From: Microcebus murinus
Taxonomy: Eukaryota > Chordata > Mammalia > Primates > Cheirogaleidae
Direction: 5' to 3'
NCBI RefSeq assembly: GCF_040939455.1
Contig: NC_134109.1
Span: 57,006,001-57,070,000, forward strand
Length of the DNA stretch: 64,000 bases
Shown here: positions 37,100 to 50,634 of the stretch, in pieces
Layout of the letters: each line of letters begins with the position of its first letter
Position numbering within the stretch: the first letter of the stretch is position 1
The notes under the pieces: model-generated
What the model saw: only the letters and a program-made list of their open reading frames with translations
Told to the model about the DNA's origin: nothing
Databases searched by the model: none
Made by a program: the position numbers and the translations under genes

Positions 37100-37440
37100 C
37101 AAATCTTCCATAAATTAATTCTTATTATAAACAGCAGTGATTTATGTTTAATATCCTGCAGATTCTATTTTCAGAGGGCTAGCCCCTCCCATTTATTGAG
37201 CCCAGTGCCCTCATCCTAAAATACAAAGCCTACTTTCAGAGAAAGGCAATGTAGCAATATCAATAATAATGGTTATTTTAGCTGATATCTATTGAGCACT
37301 TAGTATGTGCCAGACAATATGCATACTCATTCATGCTGATATCAGCCCTATGACATAAATGTTATTATTATCCTTATTTTACATTTTAGGAAGGGAGACA
37401 GTGATCTGGTACATAAACTGCATAAGCTATACCAGAGTCT
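37100..37440 (-). repeat. Second copy of the direct duplication, with MIR
   Basis: GGGCTAGCCCCTCCCATTTA, TTGAGCCCAGTGCCCTCATC, CTAAAATACAAAGCCTACTT, then an antisense MIR (ATTGAGCACTTAGTATGTGC). Same order and orientation as at 35905-36240, heavily diverged. Confidence 0.6.
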
Positions 37441-37654
37441 TTGTATGAGATTTAAATCATTGATCCAATTTTATAAGGTAGTGCAGAGACTTTCAAAACA
37501 AACCACTCAATGTACATTGCCTGTTTTCTTTGGTTGGGTAGCATTGATCAGAAGAGAAATCTATGATATTAATGGATGGATTTCAGCATTACTAAAAATA
37601 TGTGGTTTGCACAGTTGGGGTAAAACAAAGTGATAAAAAGGAGACTACAAACAA

Positions 37655-37800
37655 TGGAATGATGTAGAGCCATTGAAATCATGTTGTGGAATAATATTTA
37701 ATATTTAATTAAATATTTAATAATATTTAATCACATGGGAAAATGGTCATGATAGAGTCTTAAGTGAATAGCCATTTTTAAAGTATATAGCATGACAATG
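37655..37800 (+). mobile_element. Old L1 fragment
   Basis: CAATGGAATGATGTAGAGCC, ATTGAAATCATGTTGTGGAA, CACATGGGAAAATGGTCATG match the ORF2 end of old L1s. A local AT palindrome (AATATTTAATTAAATATT) sits near 37700. Confidence 0.65.
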
Positions 37801-38195
37801 AGAACACAATAGTGAACAAAGCAGCCTAAAACCTAGCTTGCAGAGAGCTCACATTCTATGACCACAGAAAAATATGTATGTTATAGTGGATATTTAGGTA
37901 ATGTCTGTCTAGTATCGTTTTGGAAATCAATCCTTCTCCACTCTGACTCTAATAATTTTCTTCAGTCCTCAAGAATGTACTGCTGGGCCTGTTCTTTACC
38001 TCTACCCCTTTCCAGGCTCTGGGATAAGAAGGCAACACAGCTGCAATGCAGTGTCTAACTGTCATCAGTGTCTGTAGCCAATCAGAGTGACCCATCCTCT
38101 TACTCCATGATGTTAAAAAATAATCACGTGACCTAAACCAGAACAGTCAGACTCTTTAGTGATATTTTTGTCAGAGCTAATGGAGATCAATACTT

Positions 38196-38400
38196 AGGTG
38201 CACATATGGAGGTAAAATTCATTGAAAATCCAGCAGGTGGGAATGGGGAGGTGGAGATGGATAAATTCACACCTAACAGTTATAATGCACACTATCTGGG
38301 TGATGGACACACTTATAACTTTTACTCAAATGGTACTAAAGCAATTTATGTAACCAAAACATTTGTACCCCTGCAATATTCTGAAATAAAAAAAAAAACT
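38196..38400 (+). mobile_element. Strepsirrhine-type L1 3' end
   Basis: Sense L1 3'UTR: GGGAATGGGGAGGTGGAGAT, AAATTCACACCTAACAG, ATTTATGTAACCAAAACATT, TGTACCCCTGCAATATTCTG and AAATAAAAAAAAAAA. Confidence 0.8.
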
Positions 38401-39503
38401 GGAATGAATAAAAAGCCAGTGGAAAAAATATCACTCTTCCTGATGTAATTGGTCAGATTTTAGGGTGAGACTCTTAGGCTAACCATGGTCATCATGCCTA
38501 CTACTTAAAAAAATAAAAAGGAATTGGAGAGAAAGAGGAAACTCTAATAACCACATTTTAATTTTTTTACCTAAAATCATTTGAGTAAAATCATTTAGTC
38601 ATAGCTAAAACAAACATATCATGAGCACCTCGGCTCAAGCCTATGTTATGACAGTGTATCTGGTTACATCGGTGGGGCCAGTGAAGGCATCTGTTTACAC
38701 ATATTAATGTGCAGAGAGAAAAATGCCCTGCTAGGCACAAAGGGACAGAAAAAAAAGGGTGCAGGAAACAGAATAGTGTTTGTTTCCCAGGCCCTAGGCA
38801 TTTGTGTTTGAGCCCTAAGAAATGAGGAGATGCTGGTAAAGGAGAGGTTTTGGTGAAGCACTCTACTAGGCTCAAGGGCCAAGCACCTCTGCTCGGGGAC
38901 CCAGGACCATAACAGAGCAGGTGGGGTGTGAGAAACACGATACGGCTCTGCCACAGTGAGGACTACAGGGCGTTTGGTCCATTTTGGTAGCTCAAAGGTT
39001 TTGCACTTTAGGAAGGACTTGAAGACAGCTCCCTTGGCACGCACATGTTGTTCTCAAGGAAGATAAAGACAAGGTGGCCAAAGAGCTGTCAGCTGAGTGG
39101 TTTTGCAAAGTGGACTGGGAGTGCAGAAGACATGTTTATTTAAGAGCCCATGGAAGCCACCCTGGACATACCCAAAATCACATGGGGTAGTACTGAGGGG
39201 AGCTTGGGCTCTTGCATCCAGCTGGAGGGAGCACAAGTCAGTGAAGTTTAAGATAATTACTGTTGCTTTAACCTCACTATGCCATCAGAATGATGATGTT
39301 TGACAATTTTCTAAATATATATTTGGAAAGACACGTACCAAATGTCAGTAATGGCTGCTTTGGGATGACAAGATTATGAATGACATTTTCTTTTTTTGAC
39401 CTTTTTTAATTCCCTCAAATGTTTTATAATTAAATTATATATTATAATGTGGTCAGCAAATAAACACACAATCATGTTATATTAAAATATTTTTTTTCCT
39501 TAG
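38401..39503. other. Putative intron, unassigned
   Basis: A GC-richer stretch (38770-39240) holds overlapping antisense ORFs of 115 and 126 codons without recognisable motifs. Ends in the acceptor tract of the next exon. Confidence 0.35.
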
Positions 39504-39669
39504 GCCTCCAGGCAGTGCCATTCAAATGCAGCCAAGAGCTGGCAAACCTTCTCAAGAAATAATTTCACCACTTCAAGTTCAGAATGGAATAAAGAAACCT
39601 AAAAACTTGGAGGTCCAAGAGTTGGAAGACTCATCTTCCCAGGGAAATCTACTTCTCTTCTTTGTTTAG
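39504..39669 (+). CDS. Candidate terminal coding exon, unidentified gene
   Basis: Acceptor AAATATTTTTTTTCCTTAG. One entry base plus 54 codons to TAG at 39667-39669. The translation starts PPGSAIQMQPRAGKPSQEII, contains QVQNGIKKPKNLEVQELEDS and ends in a short hydrophobic tail (LLLFFV). The entry base completes an Arg codon with the AG left by the 28869-29021 exon. An ATTAAA follows at about 39732. It would place an intron of about 10.5 kb upstream. Not recognised; alternative last exons are proposed at 23912 and 52922. Confidence 0.5.
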
Positions 39670-41946
39670 TGGCCAAATTATCAGAAAAATCATCTCAGAA
39701 AGTCATCTGAAGATCAAAGAAATATTTGCATTAAATTCATAGTTTTTAAAATTTTAGATATGTGAAATATAATTTATAGTCCATTTGATGTACTGCCTAT
39801 TGTATGAATGACCACAAGCATGTAGATATAGATAGTTATCCATATGGATACAGATAAAGGTAAAGACAGAAACATAGACACAAGGTAGGCACAGGCTTAA
39901 GTGTAGGTATATATTTATCATGGCTTTCAGAGTCATTCTTCAGCACCATTCTTGTATCATATTCTCCCATACACAATCTTTAGTTCTTCAGCTAAAACTT
40001 TTCCCACCCCAAAGGTTTGCAAAAATCTAATCCTAATTTCCAGGAAAAAATTATTATACTCCAGTCCCTAGACAACTTTCCATTTCATTTGCTCTTATGT
40101 TTGTTATATATTCATAATAGAACAGTGGTATGCAGAGTTCAGGAAGATTTAGAATAAAGGACAGATATATGCCCTCTACACAGTGATCTTACAAAAATCA
40201 CAAGAGACAAGAAAAACCCAGGACAACCACACTTCACAACCCTGGGACATCACTCTCAGAAAAGCTGGATAAATGCTACATAAAAAATTTTATAGAGATG
40301 GCCAGTAATTGTTTCCTAACGGATAGAATAGAATAAAAAACATCTTTTAGCTTAATCTCTGAAGAGACTATTTTCCCCTCTTCCTATAGCGTGCTGCTTA
40401 TTTTGCCTCTCATTTTCTAATTCACCATTCTCTCTGGTCTTTAATACTATTCCACTCTGTTTCTGGCGAATCATTTGTGTTAATAATTTCCGGCTCAAGT
40501 TCTCTCTATAGCCTCATATAAATGAAGACTTGTTGCTTTGCTAAGAGCTCATTTGCTGGACTGTAATTTTGGTTCAGGAAGAATTAACATTTTGTAAAAC
40601 AGATGGTGGATAATAATTCATCACACCTTGAAAGTTTCAATGCTGCTGCTGCTGCTGCAGGAATGAACACCAGGTTCATTTGACAGGTGTTCCATTGCCA
40701 CTTGCTACTGTTCGAGATAATATAAACCTTTTCTCTCCTGCATGCCTTGATTTCTTTTCTTTCTTTTTTTTTTTTTTTTACAAAATTTGCAATACCCGAA
40801 AGGCTGTCTGAGTTGGGACAACATGTGTGTCTAGGGAAAGTCTTTCTGTGTGAATACAAAAAAAAAAAAAAATGTAATCCCTGGACCTGTTATTCACTTC
40901 TTTGGTTAGAAATACAAATAATTTTTGCTAACTTTTTCATATATGCTCTTTGCCAAATCAAATCTAAAGCTTAAAAGTACATTTCTAAAATAGACATTCT
41001 GACTCAGTAACTAAGAATAAGACTGAAAAATTTTTTTTTTTTTTAAAAGATCAACTAAACAGACTTTCACGCCTGGAAAGCTGTTGACAAATTCAAATCC
41101 TCAAAGGAGTTACACTGCGTTGCTTTAAGCAGACTCAGAATGTGTGGAAGGTTGACCTCAAAGCTACCTTTGAGGATCTATTCTCTTGACCTTCTCCAGG
41201 TGCTATGCACACAGCACATGGTGTAGACAAGAGCTGAACGAAGGGTTCTAATCCAGGGAATGTGTGTGAACAGGCAAATCCAGGAGGAGGGCTCCAGAAT
41301 GATGCATCAGCAGTGACAGGCTAGAAAGATCCAACATTATCATGGAAAGAAGTAAGAGAATCATTTGATTAGTTTTTATCCACAAAAAGTCTTTCTTTTA
41401 TGATTTTAGAATTTGAGTATGAAAACAAGAGATGGGTCTCACAGAGGTCAAAACCTAAACTCTAAGAATGCAAGGCACACACTCTACATAAATAAGAACA
41501 GAATTTTTGGAGGAACAAAAGGAGAATCTAAGACAAAATGTCTCCAACTCCTTCCCCGAGGGGATTCTGAGGTGTGCCCTACATTCTTTCCAGGGCCCCA
41601 GTGCAATTGGGCCCAGTTGCCCACAATGGTAAACTGATCAATAACTGGCCCTTTATGTGTTCCTTCCCTTCCCTATGCCACATCCCCGCGCCCTTATCTG
41701 CGCTTCCTTGGATCATCTCCAAAGAAATTACTTGCCAACCCACCCGTATCTCAGTGTCTGCTTCTGAAGAAACCCAACCTAAAACAATGTGTGTGCACAT
41801 GAGTCCCTCTGAGCTGCGAGTACACGTATTTCTGCATTTTTTCACTGGGGGCAGTAATGAATAAGGAGCAGTATAAGGCTCAGTCTGAAAACAGAAAAGA
41901 GCTCTGGTCCTGCAGACAAGGGGCTCTGAGTGTAGGTCCACCACTA
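39670..41946. other. Interval with minor repeats only
   Basis: Contains a short (TGC)6 run at 40641-40658, poly(T)/poly(A) runs near 40765 and 40860, and a possible decayed LTR at about 41530-41800 (GCTTCTGAAGAAACCCAACC, TAAAAC). Nothing else is supportable. Confidence 0.4.
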
Positions 41947-42410
41947 TGTATTCGTTTCCTCCGGCTGCTAGAACAAACAGCCACAAACTTGTCTATGTGT
42001 TACAGACAACGGAAATTTATTCTCCCACAGTTCTGGAGGCTAGATGTCCAAAATCAAGCTGTTAGTAGAGCCATACTCCCTCTGAAGACTCTAGGGAAGG
42101 AAACTTCCTTGCCACTTCCTAGCTGCTGGTGGTGATCTGCCACCCTTGCTGTTCCTGGTTTGCAACTTCATCACTCCAGTCCCTGCTTCCATCTTCATGT
42201 GATGTTCTTCCTGTATCTCTGTGCATCTTCACGTGGCCTTCTTACAAGGACATCGGTATTAAATTTAGGAACCTCCCCCCCATCTACTATGACTTCATCT
42301 TAACTTGATTGTATCTGCAAAGCTTCTATTTCCAAATAAGATAACATTCACAGGTACCAGCAGGATGGGCTTGAACATATTTGGGGAGGGACACGATTCA
42401 ACCCACAACA
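41947..42410 (-). mobile_element. MaLR-like LTR, antisense
   Basis: TGTATTCGTTTCCTCCGGCT, GGAAATTTATTCTCCCACAG, TTCTGGAGGCTAGATGTCCA, TATGACTTCATCTTAACTTG, ATTCAACCCACAACA. Same family as 1992-2458, reversed. Confidence 0.75.
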
Positions 42411-43654
42411 TGCTATATCCACCAGCTAGACAGAAAAATCAAGGCAAACAGCCCTCTCTCCCTGCGAACTTATGCACACCAAATATGAAGATGGTGATAA
42501 TGATGGTGATGATGAGAATTTTAAAAATCGACTCCAGCCAGGAATAAAGCCCTCAGCATAGTTAGGATATACAAAAACCCATAGCCAATGCTTTAATTTT
42601 CTAGGCTAGTTATAGTCCCTGGAATCTTTGCTCTGGGAATTCAGTGACTGCCTTGGAGCTCTTCTGCACTCTCTCCTAAGAATGGTATGCATTACTATGC
42701 CAAGATAGTGCCTTCCCTAGATGAAGTGAGAGCCAAAAGCACCAGCTCATCAACTAACTCTTTAGTCCCTGACTTTAGCTGAATCCTGCTTTAGTTGCTC
42801 CACAAAGCCTAGACAGCCAGGAAGGGAGCAGCCATGTGTTTTCACCATTAGTCTCTTGCATCTGAGTGTGTCCCTTGTTAAAGGTAATCCTTCGCTCAGC
42901 TTTACACACACACACACCTGCTTTCCAAGTTAAATAATCCCAGGTTTTTGAGTAATTCGCAAACAAGTCATGGTATTTGAGCCATATAAATGTACCTTCA
43001 GCTTCTTTGATGCAATTTCTCTTATGATTACTAATGAGAAGGCATTGCCAAAAAAAAAAAAAAAAGGGACGGTTATTGAACAACCAGAGCAAAACATCCA
43101 TCACTAATTATCTGAAAGCCCAAAGATCCAGCATCCTGATTAACACAGGCCTGGAAAAAGCACAGAGTAAAACTGGACATTTATTCTTCAATTAAAGGGC
43201 AGGATGATAACTGCCTTTTAGATGTTCTGGGGAGCAACTCTTCAACTTCATCACTCCTTGAGCAGAAAAGTAATTTAAAAGACAAAGAAGTGCCCACTTA
43301 GGGTCTATGAACATAGCATCCAAATGCTCTAGTAAGGATGACATGCCCGACTTTTTTCAGCTTTTATCTCTTCATCAAATTAGTCTCTTGCTGAGATAAA
43401 AACAAAAAGAGCAGCTTACAGATTTATATATCCAGCAGTATCTCAACTACTTGAAAATGTACACAGAGGGGGAAAAAGAAGAAAACAGAAAATTACTAAC
43501 TATAATAATGTTTGAGTGTTTTATTACTTTCCTTTCAATACATTTGCATTTTCCAAGTTTTCTACAGTGAGCAATATTGTTACTCATTTATGATTAATGA
43601 TTTAATAAATGCTGAATGTTTATAATGTACATGATACTATGTCAAGAAAAAATT
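42411..43654. other. Interval with no recognised feature
   Basis: A short ACACACACAC run near 42905 and a poly(A) run near 43050. Otherwise unassigned. Confidence 0.4.
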
Positions 43655-43810
43655 TCACATATTATATCACTTAATTCTGACCAAAAAGGGGAGAAAAAAG
43701 AACCTATAAAGAAAGTATTAGCCCCATTAGATAACTTGCCTGAGATCATTAGCTAGTATATGGTAGTCAGGATTCAAACCCAAGTCTATATAACTTCATT
43801 GTCCCCCATA
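43655..43810 (-). repeat. MIR SINE fragment
   Basis: ATATCACTTAATTCTGACC, GATAACTTGCCTGAGATCAT, GTCAGGATTCAAACCCAAGT follow antisense MIR order. Confidence 0.6.
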
Positions 43811-44194
43811 TATTGTTTTCATAAACAGGAGAGGAGCTATTCTAAAAATAGTATCTGAGATAGTAAAAATAATGGGATGAACTTGTGAGAAACAAGCTTC
43901 CTGAAATGCAAGTAAAAATAATCAGTACACCTGGAGAGGATAAAAATCTGTAAGAAAATATTTTATCTCAGATTTATACAACACCAGTTACCAGTTTCAT
44001 TAGGAAAATGCACACAACCAGCCACAGCACCTTATGCTGTGCCTGGAAACCGAGGTCATAACAGGTAGATTCTGCATCTCTGAGGAGCACCAGCACAGTG
44101 ATCCAGTCTGGGTCCACCTCCACCACTTACAAAGGTTTCTGGCCTCAGTCAGTCCACTTGTTCTTGCTGGGATTCCATGTTTTAAGTTTTCATT

Positions 44195-44480
44195 TATCTA
44201 TCCATTAATTCAGCAAATATTTCTTCTGTGCCTAAGAAGCCAGTCATTGTGCCAGCCCTGGGGGCAAGTGTAGTAAATAAAAGAAACACAGTCTTAGTCC
44301 TCAGGGAGCTGAGCATCTCAACTCCGAATAAAGATACCTGCCTCATGGAGTTGTTGCAAAGACTTATGGACGAATGTAAAGCAGCTGACTCAGCACTTGA
44401 CACTTGGAAGACACTCAATACATTTTACCGCTTCTATAATCTCAGTTTTTCCGGCTATAAAATGGAATTTATCTGATCTC
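44195..44480. repeat. L2/MIR-type ancient repeat
   Basis: CATTAATTCAGCAAATATTT, TTGTGCCAGCCCTGGGGGCA, then CTCATGGAGTTGTTGCAAAG and ATAATCTCAGTTTTTCCGGC. Mosaic of ancient-repeat blocks. Confidence 0.5.
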
Positions 44481-44879
44481 ACTTGGCTGGATGTAAGAGT
44501 ATCGATCTCTATAATCCTTTAATAACTCATTTGCCCTGATCCAGAAAACACCGTGGTTTTTTAAAGATGCTTCAGAGAATAAGGGATCAAAGGACAAAAT
44601 GAGAATTTAGACATTTTAGTTGAAGTTTGTGATCGATTATATTCCATTTACTTTTCAAACATTTTTTTGTTTTGACTATCAAAATTCACAATACTCTATT
44701 TAATACCCCCATTGTAAAAATTGATAATGCACTAGGAAAGCTCTAAGAATACTTATGTAGGCAAATTGTTATGAACTTAGCTTTCATGATTTAAGAAGTT
44801 AAGGGAAAAGTCTGTAAGAACTATGTTAAGCAAGTTCATGCACACTCTCTATTTTATGAACACAATATGGGAGTCTGTA

Positions 44880-45060
44880 ACAAAGGATTTACATAGATTT
44901 TCTCTAATACTCCAAACACTCCTGTGAAGTTAGATATCTTCCTCCATCCAGAAACAGAAGCTAGGGGATGTTAAGCAGCTTACCAAGTTATACCAATAAG
45001 TGTCAAGGCCTGAATGTGAACACCAATTGTCTGAATTCACAACTTACCCTTTTTTGCAAC
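44880..45060 (-). repeat. MIR SINE fragment
   Basis: CTAATACTCCAAACACTCCT, AGAAACAGAAGCTAGGGGAT, GTTAAGCAGCTTACCAAG follow antisense MIR order. Confidence 0.6.
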
Positions 45061-45442
45061 AACACACTTGTGCTCTAGTAACAGGGAATTCAATACTTCC
45101 CAAAGCAGTTTGTTTCTTCTTTTAAAAGCTCTTACAACTCATGAGTTCCTCCTAACATTGAGCTGAAATCTATCCTCTTCTGGTAGTCACCATTGGCTTT
45201 AGTTTCATGCTTCAGTTAAATTAGTTAATCTAATTTCTCTTCTGGATGAGAGCACTTCAGATATTTGGAAACACCTTTCACTTCACCCCTTCTCCCTCTC
45301 CACCAAGTTTTCCTTTCTGCAATATGAAATAATCCTATTTTTCTGCTGCTCTTTAAATTACATTGTTTTAGGTCCCTACCCTCTTCCTGCTCAGTTCCAA
45401 TAATCCTAGATTCATGTGTTTACATCACTTTTAAGAAAACTA

Positions 45443-46958
<1,516 letters not shown>

Positions 46959-46966
46959 GAAAACTA

Positions 46967-48635
46967 AATACAACACCACAGGTGTGGTCTGAAGAGCACA
47001 GAGTTGAATTTCATTATCACCATCCTTGTCCCAGATATTACACTTCTATTTATGTAGCTCAATAGCAAATCAGCTATTTCATTCCAGCTACTTCATGCTG
47101 CTGACTCACATAGTATTTCCTATAGTTATGATAAGGCCTCTAGGGCTTTTTTACATGCACAACTATGAAGCTGCCTTGCCAACATCCTATATCTGTGCCT
47201 TGTTTATATGATTTTTTTTCCATGTTAAGCTACACCTCTTAGATTGGGAAGGCTGAAATGAAGCGCTAAGACTTTTTTGATTCGTTTCTGTCATTCAATG
47301 GATTCCCTGTCCCTCTCAGATCCATTTCATTGTAAATGTTCTCCCACGTCATTGAGTAAAAATATTGACCAAACAGGGAAGAAAATAGAGTTTGGAATTT
47401 CTGTCTCTCACCCCATAGACTTCTTCGTAGCTCATAGGCAGGGTCAATTTAACCACTTGGGAATTCACCTACTGGTTCTAGTCTCCAGCCCATCTGCTCC
47501 TCTGCGATTCCTCCTCAAGGAGTCTCAGAGAGACCATAACATGTGCTTAGCTGACGCGGACACTCCCTGTCTGCTGTGTGCCCTCACCCCCAGCACGGTA
47601 ACCTGGTACTCCTGGCACCCAGGAGTCTCCCGTTATAGGATATACAAAGTCCCTGGTTTCTTTCTTGTTTTCTTTCTCTACCGTGAAAGGACTGTTCTCA
47701 CCAAATGCTCACCTTGTTGCTGCTAAAGTTGGAGACTTTTCTGCTTTCCAGATAGGACCAGCGTCGAGGGCATACAACTTGTGTGCAGAACCCCACATTC
47801 ACATGGGCCCTGCACTCAGCTTAATGCTCTGCTCTCACCATTTTAAAATGCTTAATAATTTATTTATTTATTCCATTTTTAATTTATCTAAATGTAGATG
47901 ACATTAAATAGTAAATTAAAAATATTATGACAGGGTGAGATGAAGACTACAGAAGAAAGGAGAAACTTTATATTTTGGTATCTTTAACAGCAATATTTTC
48001 TTGCTTTTTGAACAAGCGGTCTCATATTTTCTTTCTGCACCGGGCCCTATATAATGTAGCTGGCCTTGATTCCAGGGTGGGTCTTTAACATATTCAACAA
48101 CAAGTACAGCATGGGCCCCATGGAACAGATGACCAACCAATCAGAAATTGGTGCCAATTGATATATTAAAGCCACAGCATACCAGCTGAATATTGGTCTT
48201 GCTGCTTTTTGTTGCATTGGCATAGTCAACTATAAAGCTTGTGAGATTATAAAAATGCCTCGACATGCACTGAACAACTTCAGGCTGTGTCACTGTCAAA
48301 CCTACTCACTCTCTTATACTTAATCTATCTCCAGACTGCCACACTACCTCAAACCATCTTTGTTTCTTGTTCTGGACTTGAAAAACATAAAAAAACACTA
48401 TTTCAGAAGAAAGCTCAAAGTGCAAATTCCATTAGAACCTTGCAAAAGTTATGGTAATTATTAGCTGATTTACCAATTCCCATAGAGACCATACCAATAT
48501 CAGACCTATTACATTCTCATTTATTACCCTCATCCTTTGAAAGATTTCTGGTTGAAGAATCTTGATGTATCAGATGTTTTTCTAAAGGCAAAGGAAGAGG
48601 GTAATGACTATACCCTTTTCATACCTCAGTTGTCT
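46967..48635. other. Interval with no recognised feature
   Basis: A 149-codon ORF (47277-47726) and a short antisense ORF (48047-48229) were examined. Neither gives a recognisable protein or a convincing exon. The rest is ordinary AT-rich sequence. Confidence 0.4.
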
Positions 48636-48844
48636 GACATAGTCCACAAGAGCTTCCCCTTCCAAAGCCACTGATTGGCATTGGTGTTCTTGCATACATA
48701 GATTTGGCGACTTTTAATTAAAAGCAATCATAACAAGGACAATTCTCTGATTCTTTTTCTTTCAAAAGTGAGGGGAAACCAGTTCTTTCAGAGATCACCC
48801 CCAGCAGAAGATTAAGTATAATCTCAGTCTCCTTGTCTGCTTTA
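48636..48844. repeat. 209-bp segment, upstream copy
   Basis: Begins GACATAGTCCACAAGAGCTT and ends near CTTGTCTGCTTTA. About 97% identical to 51020-51228, in the same orientation, 2.4 kb away. It matches no repeat family I know. This copy lies outside the LTRs and looks like the donor. Confidence 0.9.
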
Positions 48845-48907
48845 TTCTGCCACCCCCATAGCTGTAATCACCCCAGAGGTGACAGCTTGTGAGTTCTCAC
48901 GAAGGAG

Positions 48908-49336
48908 TGCCCCAAACCATCCTGACATGGAGCTGGTTGGGGTTCCAAAGAAAGGAGGACTAACCACCAGCATGATCAGTCCAAAGCATTTATTAGTGGA
49001 ACTTACATATGGAGGGCTGCAGAAATCTTCATCGTGGATTTCAAGAGAAAATGAATGCTCTATCGAGGTACGCCTGCAGTGAGGGGGTCAGGGTATGGAA
49101 TTTGTATGAGGGTTTACACAATTTGGCTCAGGGCCAGAACCAGTTTCTTTCAGTGTTTTGGGCAACAACCTAGATACTTTTATCTGTGCCTGGAAATGTT
49201 CAAGGACTCAGTTTGGATTTAAGCCTGTGGGGAAAACCTGCAGCTGGCTACGTCACAGAGTGGTCAAAGCACTTCATCTGTGATTTTCAGCCAGGAAGGA
49301 CATAGAAAGCCGAGGTGGAGGACTGGGGGACCTACA
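48908..49336 (-). mobile_element. Antisense ERV LTR (left copy)
   Basis: Read on the minus strand it runs from TGTAGGTCCCCCAGTCCTCC to GGTTTGGGGCA (TG...CA ends) and contains CACTAATAAATGCTTTGG as its polyadenylation signal. Its partner at 50635-51274 has the same ends and order at visibly lower identity, roughly 85% by eye. ERV1-like in style; family not named. Confidence 0.65.
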
Positions 49337-49899
49337 ATCCACCTGCCTGGATAGCTGAATTCAGGCTCTTACACTCTCACATGCCCACCTCTTCTGCAAT
49401 GTTCCCTTAGCCAGTGGGAAGAGGTAGATGCCTGCAAGGTCCTTTTCCCTAAGTGTATGGGACACAGCAAACAAAACCCACACCAACAGTATATACAAGT
49501 GCGGGTGACAAGACCTGAAATTACAATTCCCAAAAGACTTAACTAGCAGAGCTTTCCACCAAGCATCCCATCCTGAAAACCATGATTTTATTGTAGACCA
49601 TCAGGGGTCATCTCCCATGTGGTCAATTAGCTGTGATTGCTTTTGTAAATGAGGGATGGATTGATTAATTTGGCTTCTTTGTCTGGGATATAGACACAAC
49701 ATTCAGTTTTTAAAAGGGCACAGGCTGTGAGGACGTCTAGCGACCTTCAGTTCCGTGGGACCCCTTTTCTCATTGCAGCTGTTTCCATGTTCAAGGCCCC
49801 CAAGGCATGCCGGTTGCCGTTCAAAGCTTGGGAGACAAATCTTTGAGGGGCGTGATATTAATTCGGCCTCCCTGAGGCACCAATACAGTCAATAAGTGA

Positions 49900-49909
49900 T
49901 CCCGCCAAG
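49900..49909 (-). promoter_or_regulatory. E2F-like site
   Basis: TCCCGCCAAG (reverse complement CTTGGCGGGA) matches the E2F core TTSGCGGGA. One of three in this interval. Confidence 0.35.
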
Positions 49910-50555
49910 AAAAAAACAGACCTGCTCCACCAGCCCCTCCGGAAGGGCTCACTGAGGGGACAGGGATGGTGTCAGAGAGTCTGGAGTGCACCTTTTTTCT
50001 CTGCCCCGCCCCCTCCCCCTTTTTTTCTTGTTTTTTTTTTTTTTTTTTTTTTCTCTCCATCTCTCCACTGCCAGCTGCTGGGCTTCGAGCTGCCAGGGCC
50101 CAGGGCGCCCCCCGGGGCCCGACTGAGGCTGCTGCGGGCTCCGGTGCCTCTTATCACAGCCCCCCTCTTCCCTTCCCGCCGCGTGGGTAACGCAGAGGGG
50201 CGGTGGTTTGCATGTCACTCTCCAGTAGTAATTCCTCTTCCAACTTGCACACCTTGCTTCTGGCCGCCAGCTGAGGCCCTGCCTCCAGGAGGGCTGCCCA
50301 CCACCGGGGCCAGCTATCCCCGCAAAGAGCCACCCGGCTTCCTGGCCAGCCCTTCGCAGTCTTACGTCCTGGGTCAGCCTAGCCAAGCGCGCTGCAGCTT
50401 TCGGGGCAGGCAGCTCGGTTCTCCCGCGCAGCCGCACGCACCGGGGAAGCGGGCCACAGAGCTCTGCACACACCGCTGCGGCCTCATCTCCCCGTCGGTC
50501 CCTCTTTTTCCCAAACCATTTCTTTGTAATCCTAACTACAATATTTTGTAGTTTG

Positions 50556-50582
50556 TCCCGCCAAATATTTTGTCCCGCCAAA
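50556..50582 (-). promoter_or_regulatory. Tandem pair of E2F-like sites
   Basis: TCCCGCCAAA occurs at 50556-50565 and again at 50573-50582, 17 bases apart start to start. Both read TTTGGCGGGA on the minus strand, a perfect E2F consensus. They lie at the edge of the CpG-rich block and just inside the right LTR. Confidence 0.4.
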
Positions 50583-50634
50583 CCTGCAGCTGGAATCATC
50601 CCCCCAAAAGCGGCAAAAGGGGGAGCTCCCACGG

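Larger units (their letters stand above)
49337..50634 (-). other. ERV-internal-like and CpG-rich sequence between two LTRs
   Basis: The left part (49337-49870) is moderate in GC and may be ERV-internal sequence, tentatively. From about 49970 to 50520 it is strongly GC- and CpG-rich (GGGCGCCCCCCGGGGCCCGA, CAGCCGCACGCACCGGGGAA) with a 22-base T run and a CCCCGCCCCCTCCCCC GC box. An antisense frame of 232 codons is open, but it is proline/arginine/lysine low-complexity and looks like a by-product of GC content. If the two LTRs are a pair, this is a heavily deleted provirus interior; no clear primer-binding site or polypurine tract was seen. Confidence 0.4.

Noticed and set aside
37393..37483. 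Possible exon after ACATTTTAG with donor ATAAG/GTAGTG
   Set aside because: Largely MIR-derived, and its exit phase (0) does not fit the next exon, which needs one base.
47277..47726. 149-codon + strand ORF
   Set aside because: No recognisable protein, no splice context or retrocopy marks; likely chance.
48047..48229. Antisense hydrophobic 60-codon ORF that briefly suggested a small membrane-protein pseudogene
   Set aside because: No specific family match could be recalled and no poly(A) or duplication is present.
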